64,000 bases of DNA from Vesta saturnalis (Eukaryota > Arthropoda > Insecta > Coleoptera > Lampyridae). Under the pieces are notes generated by a model. The model had not been told where the DNA came from. It worked only from the letters and a program-made list of their open reading frames with translations, and searched no databases. Position 1 is the first letter of the stretch. Every line of letters begins with the position of its first letter. The stretch covers positions 5,293,501 through 5,357,500 of the forward strand of contig JARFJB010000534.1 in assembly GCA_036346205.1 (NCBI GenBank). Reading direction: 5' to 3'. Shown one piece after another: positions 1 to 12,359 of the stretch. The position numbers and the translations under genes were made by a program.

Positions 1-28
1 CGCCTAGTGCGGTTTGGACGTGTAACAA
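1..28 (+). repeat. 28-bp edge sequence repeated inverted at 47 kb
   Basis: The first 28 bases are identical, in inverted orientation, to 47046-47073, where they lie immediately upstream of a short minus-strand ORF that starts at 47046. Similarity stops abruptly after GTAACAA. A 28-base exact match is far beyond chance at this scale, so these are two members of one repeat or a duplicated gene segment. The window edge hides what lies upstream here. Confidence 0.75.
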
Positions 29-727
29 ATTCATGTATTCATTTCTCGGACCAACCTATTGCTTATGGTCCGATTTGTTATTATTTTTTTTCCATCTACC
101 TCGTATTGCTTCGGCCAACGTTACTTGCGCAAGGAAACGACACCGAAGGATAGTTATTCAAGTAAGATTATTGATGTACTTAATCGCTTGCTCACCTCGA
201 GTAAACCGAATCCTGAATATTTTGGAACGGTAACGTAACTGATTTTGCACATTTTGCTTAAAAGTTCATATAAGGTAAATTGGATTCAATCATTCTTGTT
301 ATATTAACTCAATATTTAACTTAACCTTTGTATTATAATCTACCCCTACGGGTATCCCTCTTATTTGTCGAATTTATATATTCATGTTACCATTTATTTT
401 GAAGTTCATTATAATTTAGTTAACCTCATTTTGCTTACTTATTCGTCACTCACATATAAGCAATTAGTTCTTCGTATTTCGAACTAGAAGCTATAACTAT
501 AACGACAACTACCCTAGAATTACGTGGCGTCCATTCCCTTAACTATTCTTTACTCAATTATTGCTCACAACATCATACTTAAAATTCTAGATTTACTAGC
601 CCACCCCCAATGTGTGCCTTCTTGTACTAAGCCACCGAGCCCTTGCATTTTAAATTTTGTTGCCATCGAAAGTTTCCGTAACAACATGTTAACGTGAAAA
701 TAAAATTCCGAAGCTGCTCGATTTTAT
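29..727. other. AT-rich stretch, no gene recognised
   Basis: No ORF with recognisable motifs. A short imperfect inverted repeat (GGACCAA...TTATGGTCC, about 50-73) is the only structure seen. Confidence 0.5.
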
Positions 728-890
728 AAAAATATCAATAATACAGCTTTAGCATTTTCAATCATATTTATTAATTTTTACGTTTATTTCGCTTTACATT
801 AAAAAACTTTATAAAGAAAATTTATGTAGAATTAAATTTTTTTAAAAAGTACGTTTACACTTTTTCTCAAAAAATTAAACATTATTGAAA
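728..890 (+). repeat. Dispersed AT-rich repeat, copy 1
   Basis: This segment aligns with 31295-31447: both share TATCAATAATACAG, an AACTTTATAAA block and a TAAATTTT(C)TTTAAAAA block in the same order and on the same strand. Copy 2 runs straight into a (CA)n tract. Copy 1 is followed about 260 bases later by a short CACA/CATA tract (1148-1185). It is non-coding and its family is unknown. Confidence 0.6.
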
Positions 891-2030
891 AAATTAACTA
901 ACACTTAAATTCTACCTTAGGAATTTTTTTGCCGCTAAATTACGCGTCGTATCAAACATTGGATAGAACATAATTAATGGATATATTTAAGGTCTATATC
1001 TAGGTATCTTTATATCTTTGAAATATGCAGCTTTTTAGAAATTTTTGATAAAAACCAAAAATTCTAAGCCAAATGAAAATAAACTTAAATACAAAATTTT
1101 AATTACATAGTTATTTTCGTTCTGGAGTTATCGTAGATACTAACATACATCCACACACACATACATAGATACACATACACTGATATCCAGATATGATGCC
1201 GATCTTGGCGAAACTTGGCCAAAAGTTGTAAAATGAGTTAATAAGGCGATTTAGCGATAGTGAAGTAAAAGTCGATTGCATAACCTTCTATACCTGCATA
1301 AGTGTATGTATGTTGGAAAGTAAAAAATGACGAATTACGACTAAACGATTCATTTTACTTTGATTTAAATATTTTACTTTTGTAGCATTATGGATTCCAC
1401 ACAACATCCTATCAACAAACTTTAGAAATATTTCTTAATAATCCCACAATCTTCTACCCACGTACTATTGGCCCACCCTGTATAACAAAAGCATACAGAA
1501 ATTTTTAAAAGATCTTTATCAAACCTTTATGTATGCTTTTCGTAGGGTAATCAATAAAGGTACTTCAAAGAGAATATTTAGAGTACGTGTACATTTATAT
1601 ATCTATTGTTAGCGATTTTGTGTTACAACTTTTACAAAAATAAAAGTAATGTACCTCAATGTTTTAATTAGTTTCAAAGGTATTATGTATGTAAAATTTT
1701 TTTGCAGTTCAACAAATTTTTAAATAAAGTTACGCCACATCACCTTTTTTGTAATTTTCAGTATGTTATATCTCTATCACGACACAAGATGTATTTATAA
1801 AAACCTCTTTTCCTTGCATTTAAAGCGGGAAGAGTATGAAGTACGTCGCAGTCTACTAAGTTTCTAAATACTTCTTAAGAATTGCTTCATAATTAGAATT
1901 TTTCTACTAAATTATGGCGACTGTGTTTTACCCTAACTGCCGTTTAATCTTGTTGCCTTAAGTTTACTGATTTATGGAAATCAATTGGTTTTACAAATAT
2001 CTGGTTTACATCATCTTTACTTATGTTATA
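891..2030. other. AT-rich stretch with short CA-rich microsatellite
   Basis: No coding signal recognised. It contains an imperfect CACA/CATA tract near 1148-1185 and an isolated ACCCTGTATA near 1477, resembling a mariner-like transposon terminus. Confidence 0.45.
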
Positions 2031-2510
2031 TACAGGGTGGGTGTCTACTGCGCGGACGGAAGGTTTCTCCTTAATTATTAGAGATATCAAAGCCAATTTT
2101 GGTGTGGTAATACACGATCATTGACCTCCATTCTAAAAATAATTAGGTATATACAGGGTGATTGACAAAAATATGCCAACCCAAACCAGTGTTTTTTAAT
2201 GAAACACCCTGTATATTTGTGCAGTTTTGGATTCACTGTTACATTTAGAATAAAAGTATAATTTGTATCTGTATCACTAACCGTTCTGCAGATTCGTACT
2301 TTAGTACCAAAATAGAGTTAACTTTGGAACCACGATATGATCGTTGTCACCACGATTTTGTAAATATGTTTATACTACCGACTATTAACAATAGTCTACT
2401 AACAAACAAACTGGGAAATTTTTCGAAAACATGTAAAACTACAGAATGATTAACTTACGCGAAATGCAATTTTTCTCAATTTTTTTCAAATGCAACCCTG
2501 TATATTTTTT
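2031..2510. repeat. Cluster of TA-flanked CAGGGTG termini (small MITEs)
   Basis: TACAGGGTG occurs at 2031 and 2153, and inverted termini ending CACCCTGTA at about 2204-2212 and CCCTGTA near 2495-2502. The pair at 2154 and 2209 bounds a unit of only about 57 bp. TA duplications plus CAGGGT-type ends are the hallmark of Tc1/mariner-superfamily insertions, so this looks like a nest of solo termini or very small MITEs beside the transposase remnant downstream. Confidence 0.55.
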
Positions 2511-2739
2511 CATATTTCGATTCACCGTAAAAAGTAGATACTAATTGATAATAGGTTTCATAGCCATAAGAGGGACATTTCCTGAGATATTAACGCTTTA
2601 TTTGAAAATATTGACATACAGAAGAACAAATAAAACAAAATCCAGAGCAAATAAGAAAATACGAATGGAAAATAAATTCTTTAACTGATAGGAAAACTTA
2701 ATTAATAACTAAACAATAAAATAATTCTTTACACCTAAA

Positions 2740-3390
2740 AACGCAGCTCTAATTATATTTTTCATGTCTTTGCTTGTGGTGGGAGGATGTTAGTAAATTT
2801 TTTCTTTAACGTAGCCCCAAAGGAAGAAATCAAGGGGCGTAAGATCCGATGATCTGGTTGACCAGCTTTGCACACCATCTCCGTCCTATCCACCTCATCG
2901 GATAATTTCTATCGAGATATTGCCTAACGTTGATTACCTCGACATTTTCCAAAAGCTAGGGTAAATCATTTTCCAAAAACTGTAAATATCTTTCTCCAGT
3001 AAGACTCCCATCAAAGAAAAAAGGACATTAAAATTGATTATGCCACCCCACATATTAAATGTCCATCGATGATGGTGATCAACAACTGGTAAGATGTGTG
3101 GATTAGTATCTGAATAGTGATGATAGTTATGTATATAATATAGCCATTATTGGCATCCGTAAATAGAATATTATTAACAAAATTGGGTTCTCCATTGACA
3201 TTAGTAGTTACCCATTGGCAGTAAGATTCGCGATATTGAAAATCTATTTCACTTAAAACTTGATGTTGCTCGATATGATAAGGGTGCAATTTGTTTTTTT
3301 TTAATAAAGTTGCGAATTGTATTTCTATTTAGGTCTAAGTGTGTACTTACCTTTCTGGTACTAATATGTGGATTTTCTGTAAGAGATGTC
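2740..3390 (-). pseudogene. DD41D Tc1/mariner-like transposase, decayed
   Basis: A cut-and-paste transposase remnant, read on the minus strand. From upstream (about 3390) there is a helix-turn-helix part (TENPHISTR...LDLNRNTIRNF). Next comes a segment starting MHPYHIEQHQVLSE and ending in FVNNILFTDAN, which holds the first catalytic Asp. Then follows a frame-broken middle, and finally SSDLTPLDFFLWGYVKEKIY near 2810, which holds the third catalytic Asp. It clearly resembles the better-preserved transposase at 39169-40062. Several frameshifts and stops make it inactive. CAGGGT-type termini near 2500 may mark its 3' end. Confidence 0.8.
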
Positions 3391-3570
3391 ACAACTTGAA
3401 ACTCATTTCTTCATTACATTTATAAACGATTCTTTCCGCTCTCTGGGTATATTCTATAAATTGGTGGCTCATGATGTAGAGAATAATCATCCTTTCCACT
3501 TTAAGAATCCTAAAATATTAGCAATAGAAAGAAATATAATAAAACGTTGTTTCATTGAAATGTGTCATTA

Positions 3571-4935
3571 GTATAATATAAAGGACATCAGTAACCCTAG
3601 CTATTTGTTACACATAGATTTAACACCATAAAAACTGAAATGTCTAATACACCGGGTTATTTCTGATCTTAAGATAATTTTAAATAAATTTAAATTAGCA
3701 GTCCCGATCAGACAGTGTACCCAATTTGATAAACATTATTTCTATATGAAAACTACTAAATAGTGTATTAAGTATCAAGAACGGTAAGGAACGATACAAC
3801 CCTTAACGTTCGTGATGCATATACTGTTTTTTGCATAATCTTATTAAATTAAAGTGATGTTTATATTGTCAAATATCATTTAATACCGTTTAGTTCATTT
3901 ATAACTTAAACCTATGCAAATATTTCTTGTTTTACTTTTCATTTACTCGGTAAGGGGTGGTGGTCGTCCATTCCTTATTCATAATCGATTCTCATCGTAT
4001 TCTTCCTCTATCCCTCACTACAATCTTCCTATCGGATTAAGACCCCAAAGTTGACAAAAAAATGGTTGCGGTTGTTAGGGCAAAAAATGATCAACGTAAA
4101 ATCTTACCCGGTTTGGATGTCATGGTGGACAAGATCCTAGCGACCTCGTTTATCGAAAGTAGTTCTATCTGATGTATTATTGTAACACCCGTGGTAGTAG
4201 ACCGAATATTAATGCTGGTCACCAACACCATAAACTATTACAATTTGACATTCTGTTTCTATTAGAAATCGAAGGTGTTCAAAAACTCAAATTTACCTGA
4301 CTTTTACCCAATTTACTCAATGCAAGCTTCACTTTAATTTTCCATATAAAGGAGGTGTGTGGCTATCTTAAGGATAACATCGTTTCCAAGAGGTTTCCTT
4401 TTGCAGTGTAAAAAGTCGGCGTGACATGGTTCCAGCATTTTGTTCCTAAATTTGTCAAATCTTACTGCTGCACCTATAGGTCTTCCTATAACAGTGAATT
4501 TCAAGAGTTCTTTCATTACTTTGGTTTGAAAGTTTTACTATCCTCTGTTCCAGTTTCCATCCTGAGATATCTCAATTTTGGGAGGTTTCAATGTTCATAG
4601 CTCTAAATGGCTTCAATTTTTATCTACCATACGGCTAGTCATAGTTCAGAAACACGCATTTCAAATGAGCTTACCAAAACGGTTTCAAATCCAATGAATC
4701 TCTGAGGATAACCTTAACCACGATATACATCTTCTGGACCTTTTTTTGAAATCAAACCCATTTGTTTATAAAAATCAGTACTTTTAATACTAGGTCTGCC
4801 TGACCATTGTCCAATAGATAGAATTTCTATTTTCCTAAATTCACTTGTAGTTCACAATATTAGTATAGTCCTGTGACGCTCGAAGCCTTCCATTGCTTTT
4901 TCAGTATCTGAAATAATTCTCGTGAGTATGGAATC
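3571..4935. other. No gene recognised; one unassigned minus-strand ORF
   Basis: Mostly AT-rich. A 60-codon open frame at 4334-4516 (minus), containing KFTVIGRPIGAAVRFDKFRN, and a second open stretch around 4700-4870 (minus, with LSIGQWSGRPSIKSTDFYK) have protein-like composition. I do not recognise either. They may be scraps of an eroded mobile element. Confidence 0.35.
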
Positions 4936-5790
4936 ATATACACCAGTAGAACCGAGGCACCTTGGCCGCCATCTTGGATTTTGACGTCACAAGACCGCCC
5001 ACGTGGGGGGACCGGAGTTTTCACCCTTATTTTTACTCGATTACGTGGAGGACGTGTTTTTTCACCCCTATTTTTTACATACCCCCGTGTGAAACCGTAT
5101 TTTCAACCCTTTCTTCTCGAAGTCCCTTTTCAACCCTAATTATTTTTAATGGCTTACGTGAAGGACCGTATTTATTACCCTTATTTTTATGATTTCTTTT
5201 GGGGCTTATTTTTTCAAATCTTATGGTTGTATTAAGGACCTTTTGACAGCTAGGGCTTTTTTTTTGTGGTTGCTAACGTGAGGACTGTATTTAGTGGTGG
5301 GAGCTGGTCTTGACTTGGCTTAGGGGTGTATTTAGGGGTGGGGGCTGAACTGGGGGCTGGGGCTGTATGTAGAGCTAGGGTTGGAGTTTAGGGCTGTATT
5401 TAGGGGTGGGGTCTGGGGCTGTATCTAGAGTTAGGGTTGTTGTCTGGTAATTATCTTCAGCCTTAATTAAGGTCCTTTTGGTGGGGGGTGTATTTAGGAA
5501 TTGAGCTCGGACTAGGGGTTGCACTGGATTTGGGGTTGGTCTTGGTTTTGGTTAGAGCTATTTTGGCGGTCCCTAATTAAGGTCCTTTTGGTTGTATTAA
5601 GATCAGTACAGCCCTTGGAGGGTAGGCAATTGGGTGTACATTATTACATTTCTAGCTATACCTTTTTTACCTATACGGAAATTTATACATTGTATTTCTA
5701 ATAAGAAGTCCTTAATGGTAGCTTGTAAGACAGGTATAGTCCTATCTTTTTGACTGTAACCCTAGAGGTTAGGCAATTGTGCATTCGGAA
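4936..5790 (+). repeat. Promoter-like GC-richer repeat family, copy 1
   Basis: The base composition changes sharply here, with many GGGGTG, GTATTTAGGGGTGGGG and TCACCCTTATTTT blocks. At 5604-5627 it carries CAGCCCTTGGAGGGTAGGCA and at 5756-5775 CCCTAGAGGTTAGGCAATTG. These are the same core found at 34650 and 34812, and inverted at 30926, 36303 and 36484. The preceding AATTAAGGTCCTTTTGGTTG (5576-5595) also aligns with 34768-34790. No ORF explains the conservation. It sits just past the 3' end of the DNA polymerase remnant, with only a minisatellite between them. Confidence 0.7.
4965..5006 (+). promoter_or_regulatory. Cluster of YY1-, CRE- and E-box-like sites
   Basis: Three consensus-like sites lie within 42 bases: GCCGCCATCTTG (4965-4976, YY1 consensus), TGACGTCA (4982-4989, CRE/ATF consensus) and CCACGTGG (4999-5006, E-box). 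They fall at the edge of the promoter-like repeat. Function is inferred from sequence alone. Confidence 0.45.
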
Positions 5791-6226
5791 AATCGCAAAC
5801 ACGAAAACGAAAATTGCTAACACGAAAAAAACAAAAACGAAGAAATCGCAAACACGAAAAACAAAAAAAACGAAAAAACACAAATATGAAAAAACGAGAA
5901 TGAAAATTCGCAAACATGACAAAACGAAAACGAAAAAATCGTTAACACGAAAAAACGAAAACGAAAAAATCGCAAACACGAAAAACAAAAACGGAAAAAA
6001 CACAAACATGAAAAATGAAAATGAAAATTCGCAAACACGAAAAACGAAAACGAAAAAATCGCAAACACGAAAAAACAAAAACGAAAAAACACAAACATGA
6101 AAAAACGAAAATGAAAATTCGCAAACACGAAAAAACAAACATGAAAAAACGAAAATGAAAATTCGCAAACACGAAAAAATGAAAACGAAAAAGTCGCAAA
6201 CACGAAAAACGAAAACGAAAAATAAT
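5778..6226 (+). repeat. Minisatellite, about 30-bp and 60-bp units
   Basis: A tandem array of CGCAAACACGAAAA-type units alternates GAAAACGAAAAAAT and GAAAATGAAAATT endings, which gives about 30-base units and a higher-order period near 60. Because the units are rich in A-rich codons on one strand and T-rich codons on the other, long open frames (Lys/Thr/Asn-rich on plus, Phe/Val/Cys-rich on minus) appear in several frames. These are composition artefacts, not genes. The array begins immediately beyond the C-terminal end of the polymerase remnant. Confidence 0.9.
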
Positions 6227-6244
6227 TCTATCTGTTTATCTGTT

Positions 6245-8586
6245 TTATTCTTTATATCCAAATGGAAGAGTATCAAAATTTTCTATTCTACGTCGCTTAG
6301 AATAACTTATCCTATACTGTTTAGATTCGGGCCTACTTAACGCATTGTAGGAATTATCTCTAACTATTTTTCTATCATTATACACAAACAAAGAGTCTTT
6401 ACTATTACTAAGTACCATATCTTTCATGGCTTCAAAGTTTATAACGCGTGAATTTTTATAGTTTAAGGTAATACCCTTCACTTTACACACGGATTTAATT
6501 GTATGTTCACTGGTTTAAAACACATTATAACTATAGTTTTTCGGTCCGGCACTAACAAATTCAGCTATATAGCTTCCTCCACCGTATGCCTCCAGTTCGC
6601 CGGTCATCTGGCCAAGGAAATCCCCACATGCTGGATTCCAGTCGTCGGGTTTTGCGACAAATATCACACTGTCTGTGTCGTAATACAGAACACGTCGGTC
6701 TAGTTTCTCCAAGTAACTATATAGCTCTAAACGTGCATGAGCAGTCGTGAATGCGGCTATGGACACATTAATTGTTTTTTGTGGCTCACCCTCTCCCTCC
6801 GGTGTATCCCAATTTACCATTACAACATTATCATTTATAGGTATTATGGATTGTACCTGAACCAATGGATCGGTAAACAATTTGAAAAAGTCCTTTGGTT
6901 CAGATACAATACTGCACTGGGTTAAATTCTCGCGTTGGCCAAACTTACCCCAAAAAGAATTCAGGATAAGTTTGGCCAAGTACCTTAAACCGAGATTTTT
7001 CTTAATATTATCCATGTCTAATTGAATTCCCTCTTTCTCATAATACCCGGTTACGTAACTCAATTTTGCAGCATCTGACGTGCAATGGCTAGGCCACCCT
7101 GAACATTCCTGCTTAAGTTTCAGGAAATTATCTATGTATCCGCTAAATAAACTACCCTGTTTAGTTGCTCTATCATACGTGGTTACCTCGTATTCCCAAA
7201 CTTCAAAAACATAAAGGACGTTATAGTTTTTAGAGATAGCTTTACGCAGTTCGTCAGCTACAAACGTCCCAACGAAACTGCGCTCAGCTTCACTATGTCT
7301 ACATTCCCCTTGATTTAAATCAGCACCGCAAGTCCTACACAACACAAACATTAGCTTACCGTGCATTTTTAACGGTAAAACAGGATGGTAGAGATTAGAG
7401 GGTGGCAGTACTCTGCATTTAACTAAACCTTCCACCGTGTCTAATGAAATGTTCCTACAATCTAACCCTACATGAATTTTTGGATGACCTATAGGATATT
7501 TACAATATTTATTTACATATGGATATAATGAACACACGTCATAATATATAATTTTCTCAGTAATACCGTCACATTCATGATAAAGCTTACTAGCATTAGT
7601 GCGACCTCCGTAAAATGCGTCACGTGGATTTAAGGGTTCGTCATCTTGTTTGCCTAAACCTTGAATAAATGCTTTTAATTCGTCGTTAACGAGTATCTGA
7701 TTTTTAAAATCACATTAACGCATCTCAACTAAGTTATAACCGCGCTCGCGTAGAAACTGAGAGCGCACCACCGTGTTCTCATTCCGTGTAAGCATGGAAG
7801 TACTTATACCAAGTTTAGGATCCATGTTGACCTGATTGGGGAAACATTCCTCGCAGCCATGCCAATAACAGCCAAGAAATTAAAAAACGGTGTTTGACTC
7901 GATGCAATACCCGTCGACCTTAACACCTTCAGGTGTTCTAAACTCGCGAGCTTTCCCAGCGTGCTGTATAGTCACATGCTGTGAATGCTCCACCCAACGT
8001 AACCATTGTATTGCTACTTTTGATTGGTTGTCAGCTCGTCTATAACCGCCCTTAGGAATAAGCCCTATAGTGTTTTCTCTGAGGAAACGTCTACGAAACA
8101 CTTTGTTGCACGCACTAGCAATTGTAGTAGCTTCCTCAAACGGATCGACTTTATTTTGAGTCGTGAAGGTGAACCAGAAGCTAATGCAACCTTTAACGAG
8201 GATCTTAACATCCATCAGGCAATATCTCTCAATCTCCTCACTCATCTTAAAAACATAATTACTCTGGGCCGTGTGCCAGTCTAAAAGTTTTGTCGATCAC
8301 CCGCCGACATCTGATCCGCACAATAATATTCCAGTGCTGGCAATGGACCCTCGTAATTCTGGTTCACGGATGAGTTAAAAAGATATGGGAAATAACGTTT
8401 GGACTCGGGGAAATTGAAGGTTTTCGGAAATGCCGAGAGTGGTGATGGGATAAAATTAAGGGAATCAATGAATCTAATATCACCACATTGAATTGAAATT
8501 AATTTTAAACCGCTGGAGATGACTTTGGGCCTCCACAGATTATTATTAGTTAACATGCACCTGAGCACAAAAAACCCATCGCACAT
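6245..8586 (-). pseudogene. Protein-primed family-B DNA polymerase, Maverick/Polinton-like
   Basis: This is a replicative DNA polymerase of the protein-primed type B class (DNA_pol_B_2), used by Maverick/Polinton elements and some DNA viruses and organelle plasmids. Reading the minus strand, the exonuclease II region (IRFIDSLNFI) comes first, then exonuclease III (YCLMDV near 8215), a CYWHGC block near 7855, motif A (YYDVCSLYP, 7520-7551), motif B (LNSFWGKFG, 6935-6970), motif C (YYDTDS, 6668-6685) and a typical C-terminal tail (KVKGITLN...FGYKE). The frame is broken by one frameshift near 8280 and by three in-frame TAA codons at 7880, 7715 and 6515. Otherwise it reads continuously for about 780 codons. 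The N-terminus with the exonuclease I region is missing, and the homology ends beside a CA-rich microsatellite. No integrase, capsid, ATPase or protease partner is visible. Confidence 0.85.
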
Positions 8587-8604
8587 AATATGAAGGGGTT
8601 AAGA

Positions 8605-8672
8605 ATTCATCCCACACAGACACATACGCATCCACGTACGTACTCACTCACTCACACACGCACGCACACACA
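8605..8672 (+). repeat. CA-rich microsatellite
   Basis: An imperfect tract of CACACGCACGCACACACATACAC type, similar in composition to those at 1148 and 31462. It marks the point where polymerase homology is lost. Confidence 0.7.
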
Positions 8673-9038
8673 TACACTTAAAAAAATTCTCAAATGTCGC
8701 TAATGCGGTGTGGATGTCGCTTTTAATTCGATTTAGTTTTCTTTGCAACTTTTTTGTATAATATTAAATTAACTCTAAGAAGCTACTTCACACGAGCCCT
8801 AAAAATATCTACAAAGTATTAACTTTAGATAAAAAATGTACTTATTGTTTTAGAGATGATCCAATTTTAGATATATCTAAATATTTTCTAATGCAAAATG
8901 ACTTATATAAAGGAGTAACGTATCAACCAGTACACTTTAATCTATAGGTATACATCCACCATGGTTTGTCACAAAATATTCATCCATGTTCGTTTATGAA
9001 TACTAACTTACATTACACGATGACATTCGTTTAAATCT
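8673..9038. other. AT-rich leader of the Penelope element, no gene
   Basis: No coding motif recognised. It probably belongs partly to the 5' region of the Penelope-like element that follows. Confidence 0.35.
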
Positions 9039-9992
9039 ATGAAAATAAGTTTTGACATCTCATGTCAACGTCAGAAAGAAAAATTTAATAAATTATACAA
9101 ACAACAAAATAATAGACCATCTATTGATTATAAAAAAACAGCTATAAACCTTTCTGATAATGTTGTTTCAGATTATGCTATTGAAGTGCTTTCTAAAGGA
9201 GGAAATTTTGCGATAACACCAAGAGTAATACCTTTAGAAGATATAATTTCCAACATCGAAAACTCCATTAAATTATTACCTTTTGATGCTGCTAATGAAG
9301 TTAGATATAACACCCTTAACATATTACGTAAAACAAAACCTCCAAAGAGCAACTTATCCTTTCGTCAACGACGTGCTTTACTAGATCTTAAACGTAATGA
9401 AAGTATAATAATATTAAAATCAGATAAAGGTAATGCAACTGTTATATTAAATACGAACAATTATAACATTAAGATAGAACAATTGTTGGGACCAGAAACT
9501 TATCGTGAAATACCAAAAGATCCAACAAAAAGTTTCTTTTAAAAACTAAAGAGCTAATTAAATTATCATCTATTCCTGAAGAAATAAAAAAGAAACTATC
9601 TAACTCTGAAGCTATTTCACCAAAACTATATGGTTTACCAAAAATTCATAAACCTAATATTCCTTTAAGGCCTATTGTTAGTGCAATTGGTTCTCGTACA
9701 TATAACCTTGCAAAACATCTTACACTGTTATTACAACCTCATATAGGAAAAACACCCCATTACATTAAAAATTCTGCCGACTTTGTTGAAAAAATGCATA
9801 GTTTCAAAATTGAAGAGGGTGCCTCTAAAAGAAACTATTGAATACATTGATCATCTTTTTCCAAAGGACATAACCATTCTTTTGCAGCACTGTCTTACTA
9901 CAACTTATTTTGAGTGGAATAGTAAATTTTATGAACAGATTGAAGGTGTAGCAATGAGTAGTCCCCTTAGTCCTGTTGTAACAACCTTTTTT

Positions 9993-11377
<1,385 letters not shown>

Positions 11378-12359
11378 ATTTTTATATGGAAAAATTTGAA
11401 ACATTAGCGTTACAAAATACACATAAAAAAACCTTCAGTTTGGTATAGATATATAGATGACACATTTGTTATTTGGAAACATGGAGAAGCACTGCATGAG
11501 TTTTTGGTTTTTATAAATGGTATACATCCTAGTATTCAATTTACCATGGAAAAAGAAACTAATGGAAGTTTACCATTTCTTGACATATTAATATCCAAAA
11601 ATAATAATTCACTATCTTTTAAGGTTTACAGAAAGCCGACACACACTGATAGATACCTTCATAAATTATCCAACCACCATCCACGTCAAAAAATTAGTGT
11701 AATTAAATCTTTAGTAGACCAAGCAAAACGAATTTGTGACCCTGAATTTTTGAATGATGAATATAAATATTTAAGAAAATCCTTACAAGACAATGGATAT
11801 TCACTTACAGATATTAATAATTTTATTATACCTTCTAGGCGTAACCTTAAGAAAAACCAGTTCTTAATGTTGGTACTGCTTTTCTTCCTTTTATAACTAA
11901 TGTTACAAACAGAATTGAAAAAATCCTAATTAAATATGGCATTAGGACTATTTTTAAACCTACAAGAAAAATTAAAGAACATTTAAGATCGCCTAAAGAT
12001 GCGTCAAACCCTTTATCATCTTCCAGAGTGTATAAGTTATCTTGTTCATGTGGAAAAGTATACATCGGAACTACAAAACGTAGCTTTGATACAAGACGCA
12101 AAGAACATATGAGATTTTGTAGATTAGGTCAACCAGAGATCTGCTGTGGCTGACCATGCCCTGAATAATCTAAATCATGACATTCAATTTGACAGTATGG
12201 AAATAACGTCAAGACAAACTCATTATTATGTTCGTTTGCAACGTGAAGCTATTGAAATATATAAGCACCCTAATAATTTTAATAGACAAGAAGAAAATCT
12301 CCGTTTAAATAGGTTTTGGCATCTTATAATTAAAAAAAAGAGCATAATGATATGACTTA

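Noticed and set aside
5778..6226. CRISPR-like array
   Set aside because: Repeat units are contiguous without unique spacers, and the context is eukaryotic.
5698..6276. Long Phe/Val-rich and Lys/Thr-rich open frames on both strands
   Set aside because: Translations of an A-rich minisatellite; several frames are open simultaneously.
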